From: Hydrogenophaga sp.
Lineage (GTDB): Bacteria; Pseudomonadota; Gammaproteobacteria; Burkholderiales; Burkholderiaceae_C
Assembly (NCBI GenBank): GCA_030653975.1
Contig: JAURYH010000059.1
Span: 1 to 55,462, forward strand
Reading direction: 5' to 3'
Length of the DNA stretch: 55,462 bases
Part shown: positions 7,267 to 17,482 of the stretch, piece by piece
Layout of the letters: each line of letters starts with the position of its first letter
Position numbering within the stretch: position 1 is the stretch's first letter
Made by a program: the position numbers and the translations under genes
Notes under the pieces: generated by a model
Database searches by the model: none
Told to the model about the DNA's origin: nothing
Seen by the model: the letters and a program-made list of their open reading frames with translations, nothing else

Positions 7267-8025
7267 ATGGAAGCCCAGGTCGCGAACAATTCGCCCCTGT
7301 ATCTGTTTGAGAGATTTGAAGTCGGCGTGATCCACCTCAACGCCGAACGCAACGTGGTGGCAATGAACGATTTCGCCCGCAAGGTGCTGCCAGTGGGGGA
7401 GAAGCAGCCGTTCGACAAGCTGGTGACCTCGTTCCACCCCGAACGATCCAAACCCAAGGTCGACTTCCTGCTCGACCAGGCCTCGGGCTGCCCGGTCGCC
7501 AGTTCCACGCCCATGACCATGATCATCAACATCCCCGAACAGGTGTTGCTGATCAAGGTGACGCGGCTGGGCGACCACCTGGGCGCGACCACCGGGTTTG
7601 TGCTGGTGTTCTACGACGTGACCCAGGTCGTGAGCCAGGAGGCGCCGGTCACGGCCGAGCTGCCGGCGCCCGTGAACCTGCGGCTCAACCGCATCCCCAT
7701 GGTCGCGAACCACAAGGTGGCGTTTGTGGACACCGCCGACGTGCTCTGCCTCGAATCGCAGGCGCACTACACCCGCGTGCACGCGCGCGACGGTTTTCAC
7801 TTCTGCAACCTCAGCATCGGCGACCTGCAAGCGCGCCTGGACCCGGCGCAGTTCATGCGCGTGCACCGTTGCTTCATCGTCAACCTGCAGGCAGTGGCCG
7901 AGCTGGGACGTGAGGGCAGCAAGACGCAGGTCGTGCTCAAAGGCAAACACCGCGAGCCGATCCCCGTGGCGCGCGGCGAGGTAGCTCGGCTGCGAGAAGC
8001 CCTGGGTCTGCTGACCAGGCACTGA
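7267..8025 (+). CDS. rcoM: RcoM-type CO-sensing regulator (heme PAS + LytTR)
   Basis: A 252-residue single-component transcription factor predicted to bind CO at a PAS-bound heme and activate the downstream cox operon. The N-terminal PAS domain spans about residues 10-125; the C-terminal LytTR DNA-binding domain spans about 150-248 (VDTADVLCLESQAHYTRVHARDG region). The heme ligands described for Burkholderia xenovorans RcoM-1 (His74, Cys94, Met104) have counterparts here at His57 (SFHPERSK), Cys75 (SGCPVAS) and Met85 (PMTMIIN), with the Cys-Met spacing of ten kept. An AGGAG box precedes ATG 7267. The IS element lies 100 bp upstream, so rcoM transcription may start in or near the IS end. Confidence 0.88.
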   Translation: MEAQVANNSPLYLFERFEVGVIHLNAERNVVAMNDFARKVLPVGEKQPFDKLVTSFHPERSKPKVDFLLDQASGCPVASSTPMTMIINIPEQVLLIKVTRLGDHLGATTGFVLVFYDVTQVVSQEAPVTAELPAPVNLRLNRIPMVANHKVAFVDTADVLCLESQAHYTRVHARDGFHFCNLSIGDLQARLDPAQFMRVHRCFIVNLQAVAELGREGSKTQVVLKGKHREPIPVARGEVARLREALGLLTRH

Positions 8026-8092
8026 ATCAAGCTGGTTTCAGCACCCTGGGACTTACCCGGATTGCCAGGCCAGACGCGCTTGATCTAAGCGT

Positions 8093-8140
8093 TTCGTGCA
8101 ACGCAGCGTGCGGTTCGTGCGGAAAACAAGTCATTTTGTG
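8093..8140 (+). promoter_or_regulatory. Triplet of RcoM-type binding motifs upstream of coxM
   Basis: Three copies of TTnnnG lie in the same direction: TTCGTG at 8093, TTCGTG at 8114 and TTTGTG at 8135, exactly 21 bp apart each time. DNase footprinting of B. xenovorans RcoM-1 defined its sites as three TTnnnG direct repeats spaced 21 bp on centre, so both motif and spacing match. The array ends 107 bp before the coxM ATG. A -10-like CATACG (8175-8180) lies downstream without a good -35, as expected for an activated promoter; that promoter call is weak. Confidence 0.85.
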
Positions 8141-8247
8141 AACCGATGAGTTCATAACCCGACTTTATTGTCGGCATACGGTTCTCCCCCAGACTGAGTT
8201 GTCGTTGACAAATGTCAATCGCGCCACCCCATCAAGAGGAGACAAGC

Positions 8248-9111
8248 ATGATTCCACCACGTTTCGAGTACCACGCACCCAAGTCGGTCGGCGAGGCCGT
8301 GGCCCTGCTGGGCCAGCTCGGCTCCGAGGCCAAGTTGCTGGCCGGCGGCCACAGCCTGCTGCCCATGATGAAGCTGCGCTTTGCCGAACCGGCGCACCTG
8401 ATCGACATCAACCGCATCCCCGAACTGCGCGGCATCCGCGAAGCCGGCGGCACCGTGGTGATCGGCGCCATGACCACGGAGAACGAGCTGATCAACTCCC
8501 CGGTGGTGCAGGCGAAGCTGCCGCTGCTGGCCGAGGCTGCCAAGCTGATCGCCGACCCGCAGGTGCGCAACCGCGGCACCATCGGCGGCGACATCGCCCA
8601 CGGCGACCCGGGCAACGACCACCCGGCCCTGTCCATCGCTATCGAAGCGTCCTTCGTGCTCGAAGGCCCCAGCGGCCGCCGCACCGTGGCGGCCGACGGC
8701 TTCTTCCTCGGCACCTACATGACGCTGCTGGAAGAGAACGAGGTGATGTGCGAAATCCACGCCCCGGCGTTCGCGCAGGGCACCGGCTACGCCTACGAAA
8801 AACTCAAGCGCAAGACCGGTGACTGGGCCACGGCCGGTTGTGCGGTGGTCATCCGCAAGAGCGGCAACACCGTGAGCCACGTGCGCATCGCGCTCACCAA
8901 CGTGGCGCCCACCGCGCTGCGCGCCGAGGCCGCCGAAGCCGCCTTGCTCGGCCAGTCGGTCAACGCCGCCACGCTGCAGACCGCCGCAGACGCGGCCACC
9001 GCCATCTGCGACCCCGCCGAAGACCTGCGCGGCGACATCGAATACAAGACTGCCATGGCCGGCGAAATGGTCAAGCGCGCCCTGGCCAAGGCCTGGGCCC
9101 GTTGCGTTTAA
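8248..9111 (+). CDS. coxM: Aerobic CO dehydrogenase, FAD-binding medium subunit
   Basis: CoxM carries the FAD that takes electrons from the iron-sulfur subunit. The 287-residue product has both flavin-binding motifs of the family, AGGHS at 32-36 and TIGG at 111-114, the same residue numbers as the Oligotropha carboxidovorans enzyme. The C-terminal part carries [18 protein letters not shown] 8248 has a GAGGAG box ten bases upstream and gives the family's usual [11 protein letters not shown] start. It is the first gene of the cox operon, 17 bp before coxS. Confidence 0.96.
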   Translation: MIPPRFEYHAPKSVGEAVALLGQLGSEAKLLAGGHSLLPMMKLRFAEPAHLIDINRIPELRGIREAGGTVVIGAMTTENELINSPVVQAKLPLLAEAAKLIADPQVRNRGTIGGDIAHGDPGNDHPALSIAIEASFVLEGPSGRRTVAADGFFLGTYMTLLEENEVMCEIHAPAFAQGTGYAYEKLKRKTGDWATAGCAVVIRKSGNTVSHVRIALTNVAPTALRAEAAEAALLGQSVNAATLQTAADAATAICDPAEDLRGDIEYKTAMAGEMVKRALAKAWARCV

Positions 9112-9128
9112 ACCCAGGAGACAACCCC

Positions 9129-9614
9129 ATGGCCAAAAAACTCATCACCGTCAACGTGAACGGCAAGGCGCAGGAAAAAGCGGTCGAGCCACGCACCCTG
9201 CTGATCCACTTCCTGCGCGAAGAACTCAACCTCACCGGCGCCCACATCGGCTGCGAAACCAGCCACTGCGGCGCCTGCACGGTGGACATCGACGGCCAGT
9301 CCGTCAAGAGCTGCACCCACCTGGCGGTGCAGTGCGACGGCTCCGAGGTGCTGACCGTCGAAGGCCTGGCCAACAAGGGCGTGCTGCACGCCGTGCAGGA
9401 AGGTTTCTACAAAGAGCACGGCCTGCAGTGCGGCTTCTGCACCCCCGGCATGCTGATGCGCGCATACCGCTTTCTGCAGGAGAACCCCAACCCTAGCGAA
9501 GACGAAATCCGCCACGGCATGGCGGGCAACCTGTGCCGCTGCACGGGTTACCAGAACATCGTCAAGGCGGTGCAGTACGCCGCCAAGAAACTGCAAGAAC
9601 CCGTCACGGCCTGA
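9129..9614 (+). CDS. coxS: Aerobic CO dehydrogenase, [2Fe-2S] small subunit
   Basis: A 161-residue electron-transfer subunit with two [2Fe-2S] clusters. The plant-ferredoxin-like N-terminal domain has Cys42, 47, 50 and 62 ([10 protein letters not shown]...SC). The C-terminal four-helix domain has Cys101, 104, 136 and 138 (CGFCTPG...CRCTGY). Electrons pass from the molybdenum site on CoxL through these clusters to FAD on CoxM. An AGGAG box precedes the ATG. The length and cysteine spacing are standard for the xanthine oxidase family. Confidence 0.97.
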   Translation: MAKKLITVNVNGKAQEKAVEPRTLLIHFLREELNLTGAHIGCETSHCGACTVDIDGQSVKSCTHLAVQCDGSEVLTVEGLANKGVLHAVQEGFYKEHGLQCGFCTPGMLMRAYRFLQENPNPSEDEIRHGMAGNLCRCTGYQNIVKAVQYAAKKLQEPVTA

Positions 9615-9629
9615 TCAGGAGAACCCCAC

Positions 9630-12041
<2,412 letters not shown>

Positions 12042-12200
12042 CCCCCGCCGCGCTACGCGCAACCCCCCAGGGGGGGGCGGCGCTGGCGGCCCGGCCAAGC
12101 CGGTTCTGCGGCGCCTTGGGGTGGCGCGATTTCATGCGCCATTCATCGGGCTCCGTCTCTCAGGCTCTGTGTTCACAGCTTCAAGAAAAGGTACTCCGTC
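12042..12200. other. coxL-coxG spacer with GC-rich hairpin
   Basis: The unusually long gap inside an otherwise tight operon contains an inverted run, CCCCCCAGGGGGGGG, and GCCGGG-type dyads. Such GC hairpins occur between genes in this bacterial group. It could slow or partly terminate transcription and so set coxMSL above the maturation genes. No T-tract follows. Confidence 0.45.
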
Positions 12201-12857
12201 ATGGAAGTCAAACTCGACAAACGCTACCCGCTGGACGTGGACCCAGCGCGTGCCTGGGCCATCCTCAGCGACCTCAAGGCTGTGGCCGGCTGCATGCCCG
12301 GAGCAGAACTCACCGAGCAGCTGTCTGACACCTCTTACAAGGGCGGCGTGAAGGTGAAGGTCGGCCCGGCCGTGGCGCAGTTCGGCGGCACCGTGGACGT
12401 GCTCGAAAAGAGCGAGGCGGACCGCAAGATGGTGCTGCGCGGCAAGGGCGCCGACAAGGGCGGTTCATCCGCCTCGATGGACCTGATCGCCCACATCGAA
12501 GCCGACCCGGCCAACCCGGCGCACAGCGTGCTGCACGGCGACGCCTCGGTCATCGTCAACGGCAAGTTCGCGCAGTTCGGTGGCCGCATGATGGTGCAGG
12601 TGTCCGAGATGATCCTGGTGCAGTTCGTCGAGAACTTCCGCCAGGCCGCTCTGGCGTTGCCGTCGCCGGCTTCGCAGGCCATGGCGGAAGATGCAGCGGT
12701 GGCTTTCGGTGGCACGGAGGAATCAACCCCGATTGCGCCCGTGGCCGTGGCGGCACCCCGCACCGCCCCGCCGGTGGCCCAGGAAATCAACGGCCTGGCC
12801 ATTGTCTGGGCCTTGATCAAGAGTTGGTGGATGGGCCTGTTCGGTAAAAAAACATGA
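12201..12857 (+). CDS. coxG: CoxG, SRPBCC-fold carbon monoxide dehydrogenase membrane/quinone partner
   Basis: A 218-residue protein with a START/SRPBCC domain over the first 150 residues (opening MEVKLDKRYPLDVDPARAW, with VAGCMPGAEL), a Pro/Ala-rich linker and a hydrophobic C-terminal segment (GLAIVWALIKSWWMGLFG) before two lysines. CoxG is known to tie CO dehydrogenase to the membrane, and mycobacterial work implicates it in quinone binding. The linker-plus-anchor layout seen here fits such a tether. An AAAAGG box lies before the ATG. It follows coxL, whereas in Oligotropha it is at the end of the cluster. Confidence 0.93.
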   Translation: MEVKLDKRYPLDVDPARAWAILSDLKAVAGCMPGAELTEQLSDTSYKGGVKVKVGPAVAQFGGTVDVLEKSEADRKMVLRGKGADKGGSSASMDLIAHIEADPANPAHSVLHGDASVIVNGKFAQFGGRMMVQVSEMILVQFVENFRQAALALPSPASQAMAEDAAVAFGGTEESTPIAPVAVAAPRTAPPVAQEINGLAIVWALIKSWWMGLFGKKT

Positions 12858-12978
12858 CCCCCCGCGCCGCTTCGCGTCACCGCGGCACCAGCTGTCTGGC
12901 GAAGCCAGCCCGGCGGTGCCTCTGCGCTGAGTGTGTGGCGTGCGGTGCGGGTGAGGCACCTTGATCAAGGATGCTGAC

Positions 12979-13917
12979 ATGAACATGGGCACCGCCCACC
13001 AGAACAACGACCGCCTGCTGCGCGAATCGTTGCAGCAGGTGGGTTACCTCGCCGACGCCGACCTGGCCACCACCGTGTGGCTGGCCGGTGAACTGGAGCG
13101 CCCTCTGCTGCTGGAAGGCGACGCGGGTGTAGGCAAGACGGCGCTGGCCACCGCGCTGGCGCAGGCGAAAGACGCGGTGCTGGTGCGCTTGCAGTGCTTC
13201 GAGGGCCTGGACCTCGCGCAGGCGGCCTACGAGTGGAACTACGGCCGCCAGCTGATGGCGATCCGCCTGCACGACTGCCAGCCGGGCAGCGTGAAAGAAG
13301 CCGACGTGTTCAGCCGCGACTTTCTTCTGGAGCGACCGCTGCTCAAAGCCATCAGCCAGGACGGCCCCTGCGTGCTGCTGATCGACGAGATCGACCGCGC
13401 CGACGAGGCCTTCGAGGCCTTCCTGCTCGAAGTGCTGGCCGACTACCAGATCACCGTGCCCGAGATCGGCACGCTGCGCGCGCGCAACATCCCGCGTGTG
13501 ATCCTCACCAGCAACGGCACGCGCGAGCTCAGCGACGCGCTGCGCCGCCGCTGTCTCTACCACTACCTCGACTACCCCACGCTGGCGCGCGAGATCGCCA
13601 TCGTGAAGACCGCCCTCCCCGAGGCCGACACCAGGCTGGTGGAAGAAGCGGTGCAGTTCGTGCAGCGCCTGCGCAACGAGGACCTGTCCAAGATTCCCGG
13701 CATCGCCGAGACGCTGGACTGGGTCAAGGCGCTGCACCGCATGCACCACCACGCCCTGCCCGAAGACATGGCGGTGCTGCTCACCACGCTGGGCTGCCTG
13801 CTCAAGACGCGGGAAGACCGCTTCGGTCTGGGCGCCGACCGCGCACGCCAGTTGGTGGAAGGCCGACGCACCGTGGGTGTGGCCGAAAAGGCGCCAGCCA
13901 ACGCAGCGCCTTCATGA
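12979..13917 (+). CDS. coxD: CoxD, MoxR-type AAA+ ATPase for CODH maturation
   Basis: In Oligotropha, CoxD is needed to build the sulfur and copper parts of the [CuSMoO2] centre. The 312-residue product has Walker A GDAGVGKT at 47-54, Walker B LLIDEIDRA, sensor 1 ILTSNGTREL and an arginine-finger region RRRCLYHYLDYP, the usual layout of MoxR AAA+ proteins. ATG 12979 has an AAGGA box seven bases upstream; a TTG at 12961 is possible but less likely. Its stop overlaps the coxE ATG (ATGA), coupling chaperone ATPase and VWA partner. Confidence 0.93.
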   Translation: MNMGTAHQNNDRLLRESLQQVGYLADADLATTVWLAGELERPLLLEGDAGVGKTALATALAQAKDAVLVRLQCFEGLDLAQAAYEWNYGRQLMAIRLHDCQPGSVKEADVFSRDFLLERPLLKAISQDGPCVLLIDEIDRADEAFEAFLLEVLADYQITVPEIGTLRARNIPRVILTSNGTRELSDALRRRCLYHYLDYPTLAREIAIVKTALPEADTRLVEEAVQFVQRLRNEDLSKIPGIAETLDWVKALHRMHHHALPEDMAVLLTTLGCLLKTREDRFGLGADRARQLVEGRRTVGVAEKAPANAAPS

Positions 13918-15101
13918 ACCACACGCCCGCGCTCGCCCCGTCCGAAACCCTCGCCGGTTTCGCGGCGCTGCTGCGCGACCACGGGCTGGCGGTGGGCGTG
14001 GCCGAGCAGCGGGCCATGTTGCAGGCGGCATTGATCGTGGGCGGTTTGCAAGAGCAGCGCCTGCGGGCCGCCTGGCGCGCCATCGCCTGCCACAGCGCGC
14101 GCGAGTGGCGGCTGTGGCCCGAGCTGTTTGACCGCTACTGGCACCCCGAGCGCCTGCGCGGCACGGTGCGCGTGAGCGGGCAGACGCGGCCGGGTCGCGA
14201 CCTGCGCCAGGCCGTGCAGCAGATGCGCGAGCAGATGGACACGGCGCAACAGCCGCCCACCACAGGCAAGACCGCGCCGCAGACCGCCACCGATGCGCCG
14301 CACGCGGTTGCGGGCGACAGCGAGGCCGGCACGCCTCGCGCGCAGGGCGGCGCCAGCCGCAGCGAGCCCCAGATGGAAGCCCTGCACCAGCGCGACGGCC
14401 AGATGTGGCTGCCGCAGGAGCTGGGCGCGCTGCAGCGCCTGGCGCGCCAGATCACCGCGCGCCTGCGGCCACTGCCCACACGGCGCTGGAAAAACGCCCA
14501 CCCGGGTCAGCGGCTGGACCTGCGCCAGACCCTGCGCCGCAGTGTGGCCTGGGGCGGCGAACCGCTGGCGCCGGCCTGGCAAATCAAGCGCGTGGTACCG
14601 CCGCGCCTGTTCATCCTGGCCGACGTTAGCCGTTCGATGGAAAGCCATGCCGCGCTGTTCCTGCGAATCGCACGCGCCTTCGCGCTGGAGGCGCAGGCGC
14701 GCGTGTTCGTGTTCCACACCCGGCTGGCCGAGGTCACACCGCTGATGCAACGCGACTCCGCCGCCGTGCAGGAAAAGATCAACGCCGTGACCGCCGGTTT
14801 TGGCGCCGGCACCCGCATCGCCAGCAGCCTGGGCGAGTTCGCCCGGGTGCACGCCCGCGCCCAGCTGCGGCGCGGCGCCCGCGTCTGGGTGCTGTCCGAC
14901 GGCTTCGACACCGACGAATCCGAAAACCTGGCGATCGCCCTGCAAGCCCTGCGCGCCCATGGCGCCCGCATCACCTGGTTTCACCCCACCCGCGAGGTCC
15001 CTGCCGCCGCTGCGCTGCAAGGCGCGCGCCGCCACATCGACCGCTTCATTCCGCTGGCCAGCGTGGCCGATCTGGCCGCCGTGCGCCACGCTTTGCACTG
15101 A
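13914..15101 (+). CDS. coxE: CoxE, VWA-domain CODH maturation protein
   Basis: CoxE works with CoxD in copper insertion or active-site assembly. The 395-residue protein has a helical N-terminal region, a low-complexity linker (about residues 105-150) and a C-terminal von Willebrand A domain. The metal-ion adhesion site is intact: DVSRS starting at residue 237, GAGTRI for the conserved Thr and SDGFDTDE for the second Asp. The start is fixed by the four-base overlap with coxD. MoxR plus VWA pairs are standard metal-chelatase-like chaperones. Confidence 0.92.
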   Translation: MNHTPALAPSETLAGFAALLRDHGLAVGVAEQRAMLQAALIVGGLQEQRLRAAWRAIACHSAREWRLWPELFDRYWHPERLRGTVRVSGQTRPGRDLRQAVQQMREQMDTAQQPPTTGKTAPQTATDAPHAVAGDSEAGTPRAQGGASRSEPQMEALHQRDGQMWLPQELGALQRLARQITARLRPLPTRRWKNAHPGQRLDLRQTLRRSVAWGGEPLAPAWQIKRVVPPRLFILADVSRSMESHAALFLRIARAFALEAQARVFVFHTRLAEVTPLMQRDSAAVQEKINAVTAGFGAGTRIASSLGEFARVHARAQLRRGARVWVLSDGFDTDESENLAIALQALRAHGARITWFHPTREVPAAAALQGARRHIDRFIPLASVADLAAVRHALH

Positions 15102-15131
15102 CCACACACCGATTCCCCAAGGAGTACGACG

Positions 15132-16094
15132 ATGACCCGAAACGACTGGATTGCCTATGCCACCCGCCTACAGGCGGCGCAACAAGCCTTTGCCCTGGTG
15201 ACCGTGTTGCGCGCCCAGGCGCCCACTTCAGCCAAGGCCGGCGACAAGGCGCTCGTCACCGCCGACGGCCAGATCCACGGCTGGATCGGCGGCGGCTGCG
15301 CCCAACCCGCCGTGGTGAAAACCGTGCGCCAGGCGCTGGCCAGCGGCCAGCCACAGAGCATCCGCATCGCCCCGACCGACGAGACCGCCGAGCGCACGCT
15401 GGGCGACGTGCTGGAGTTCGGCATGGCCTGCCATTCGGGCGGCACATTGGAGCTCTTCATCGACCCCGTGTTGCCCGCCACCCAGCTCACCGTGTTCGGT
15501 GATTCGCCGGTGGCGCGGTCGCTGGCCGAGCTGGCGCCACGCGTTGGCCTGCGCGTGGCTTTGGTGGCCGAAGGCGCACAGGGCAGCGACCACCCGGACG
15601 CCGCCTGCGTACTGGACAGCGACGATGCCGCCCGCGTGCGTGAGCAACTGAGCAGCGGCGGCTACGCGGTGGTGGCCACCCAGGGCCGCCGCGACCTGCA
15701 AGGCCTGAAGGCAGCGCTGGCCTTGTCGCCCAGCCACCTCTGGTTCGTGGCCAGCGAGCGAAAGGCCGGTGTGCTGCGCCAGAGCCTGATTTCGGCGGGT
15801 GAAGATACCGACAGCGTGGCCCGCATCATCGCGCCCGCTGGTGAGTCCATCGGTGCGCACACGCCAGAAGAAATTGCCTTGGCGGTTCTCGCCGCCGTGA
15901 TCGCTGCGCGACGCGGCCGTGTGCCGGTCGCTCAACCCAAGGGCCCAGAAGTCGCGCTCGTGGCCGCCAAGGCCTCCGCCCCGGTTGAAGCTGCAACGGG
16001 CGGTGGCGGTTGTTGCGGCGGCGCAAAGAAAGAAGCCGCACCGATACCGGTCGAAACGACTGCTCCTGCTAAAAATTCCTGCTGCGGAAACTGA
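15132..16094 (+). CDS. coxF: CoxF, XdhC/CoxF-family molybdenum enzyme maturation protein
   Basis: XdhC-type proteins bind sulfurated molybdenum cofactor and hand it to the apoenzyme. The 320-residue product has an N-terminal XdhC/CoxI domain with GWIGGGCAQPAVV and a C-terminal Rossmann-like domain (LTVFGDSPVARSLAELA). An unusual tail carries two double-cysteine knots, GGGGCCGGAKKE and NSCCGN-end. This Cys-rich end could hold sulfur or copper and is not part of the basic XdhC fold. An AAGGAG box precedes ATG 15132. Confidence 0.9.
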   Translation: MTRNDWIAYATRLQAAQQAFALVTVLRAQAPTSAKAGDKALVTADGQIHGWIGGGCAQPAVVKTVRQALASGQPQSIRIAPTDETAERTLGDVLEFGMACHSGGTLELFIDPVLPATQLTVFGDSPVARSLAELAPRVGLRVALVAEGAQGSDHPDAACVLDSDDAARVREQLSSGGYAVVATQGRRDLQGLKAALALSPSHLWFVASERKAGVLRQSLISAGEDTDSVARIIAPAGESIGAHTPEEIALAVLAAVIAARRGRVPVAQPKGPEVALVAAKASAPVEAATGGGGCCGGAKKEAAPIPVETTAPAKNSCCGN

Positions 16095-16095
16095 C

Positions 16096-16776
16096 ATGGG
16101 CTGCATTCTCAAAGGTGGTGGTGGTCTGTACAGCCGGCTGGTGGTGGGCGCGGTTTTGCTGGCTGCGGGCTCGGGCTCGCGCATGGGCAACCGGCCCAAG
16201 AGTCTGCTGGAGCTGGGCGGCGTGCCGCTGATCCGGCGCCAGCTGATCGCGCTCTCGGGTGCTGGGGTGGACGAACTGGTGGTCGTGCTCGGCCACCACG
16301 CCGAACGCATCGAACTCGCCGTGCGGGACTTTCCAGTGACCGTGGTGCGCAACCCCGATCCGGACGCCGGCCAGGTCTCATCGCTGCGGCTGGGCCTGCA
16401 GGCACTCTCGCCCAAGATCGACACCGTGCTGGTGGCCCTGGCCGACCAGCCGCTGATCAACTCGCAAGACATCAACGACCTCATCGGTGCCTACAAAAAA
16501 CGGCCCGCAGGCGCCCAGGTGGTGCAGCCCACAGTGGACGACCAGCCCGGCAACCCGGTGATGTTCAGCGGCGAGGTGCGCGAGCAGATCCTGGCCGGTG
16601 AAGCCCGTAATGGCTGCAAACAATGGCAGTCGGCCCACCCCGAAGCGGTTCATCGCTGGGCCAGCACGAACCAGCGCTACCGCACCGATGTGGACAGTCC
16701 CGAAGACATCGAGGCCCTGGCCACGCGCACAGGCCACCGCTTGCGCTGGCCGACCGACCTCACCGAGCCCGCCTGA
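16096..16776 (+). CDS. MocA-like molybdopterin cytidylyltransferase
   Basis: CO dehydrogenase uses molybdopterin cytosine dinucleotide; MocA makes it from Mo-molybdopterin and CTP. The 226-residue protein has the nucleotidyltransferase signature LAAGSGSRMGNRPKSLL, the acceptor segment ALADQPLI and the C-terminal DVDSPEDIEAL typical of MobA/MocA enzymes. The N-terminal dozen residues (GCILKGGGGLYSR) precede the Rossmann start and may be an extension; a later start is possible. The gene follows coxF by one base. Its operon position favours MocA (CTP) over MobA (GTP), but this is inferred from context. Confidence 0.85.
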   Translation: MGCILKGGGGLYSRLVVGAVLLAAGSGSRMGNRPKSLLELGGVPLIRRQLIALSGAGVDELVVVLGHHAERIELAVRDFPVTVVRNPDPDAGQVSSLRLGLQALSPKIDTVLVALADQPLINSQDINDLIGAYKKRPAGAQVVQPTVDDQPGNPVMFSGEVREQILAGEARNGCKQWQSAHPEAVHRWASTNQRYRTDVDSPEDIEALATRTGHRLRWPTDLTEPA

Positions 16777-16789
16777 GCAGCTCAACGCC

Positions 16790-17482
16790 GTGACACCCGA
16801 GCCCCTGCTGCAACACTGGCCCACGCCCATGGGCGTTCACCGCTTTGCGCAGGCGCATGAAGTGAACCCGCTACTGGTGCGCGTCTTCCAGTCCATGCGC
16901 GCCACCGATCCAGAGGCCCGAACCGGCGCCGCCTTTTACGCCAGCCGCGACGACCTTCTGCAGCGCGTACGCCTCGCCGAGTGGGAACAACTGATCGCCT
17001 TCCTGGTGGACGGCCTGCGCCAGACCGTGGTGCTGACCAACCAGGGTGCCTGGCCTGAATCCAGGCCAGGTCTGCAGATCGCGCTGCGTGGTATCTGGTT
17101 CCAGATCAGCCGCCAGGGCAGCCACCACGACGTGCACACCCACGGCAACTGTTCGTGGTCGGGCGTGTATTGCGTGCAGGTCGATGACGAATTGAAGCGC
17201 GCTGCGCACCCAGTTCTGGGTACAGCCAACGGCGTCACCCGTTTCTATGGCCCGCACTTCAACCACCTGGGTGGCGCCCACATGGATTTCGGCAACGCCT
17301 ACCTGCAGTCGGCGCATGTTGATGTCGCTCCCCAGCCTGGCCAGATGGTGGTATTTCCCTCATGGCTGCCGCATCAGGCCATGCCCTACCAGGGCGAGGC
17401 CGATCGAATCATCGTGTCGTTCAACGCCAGCGTGCATGCTGCGTCAGGCTCAGACCAGTTGCATGTTTATGCCCATGTCTGA
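16790..17482 (+). CDS. 2OG-Fe(II) oxygenase-like protein (TIGR02466 type)
   Basis: A 230-residue double-stranded beta-helix protein. Putative iron ligands are visible in HHDVHTHGN (His116 or His118) and in FPSWLPHQAMPY, followed by the co-substrate arginine region DRIIVSFN. The context SWSGVYCVQV after the first His is typical of the TIGR02466 group. GTG 16790 was chosen because it follows the mocA stop by 13 bases; ATG 16829 is an alternative. It overlaps the following membrane gene by eight bases, so it is firmly inside the cox operon. I know of no defined role for such an enzyme in CO oxidation. Confidence 0.75.
   Translation: MTPEPLLQHWPTPMGVHRFAQAHEVNPLLVRVFQSMRATDPEARTGAAFYASRDDLLQRVRLAEWEQLIAFLVDGLRQTVVLTNQGAWPESRPGLQIALRGIWFQISRQGSHHDVHTHGNCSWSGVYCVQVDDELKRAAHPVLGTANGVTRFYGPHFNHLGGAHMDFGNAYLQSAHVDVAPQPGQMVVFPSWLPHQAMPYQGEADRIIVSFNASVHAASGSDQLHVYAHV

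Noticed and set aside
13194..13913. Arg/Pro-rich frame preceding coxE in the same reading frame
   Set aside because: It overlaps coxD out of frame. The real coxE start is the ATG overlapping the coxD stop.
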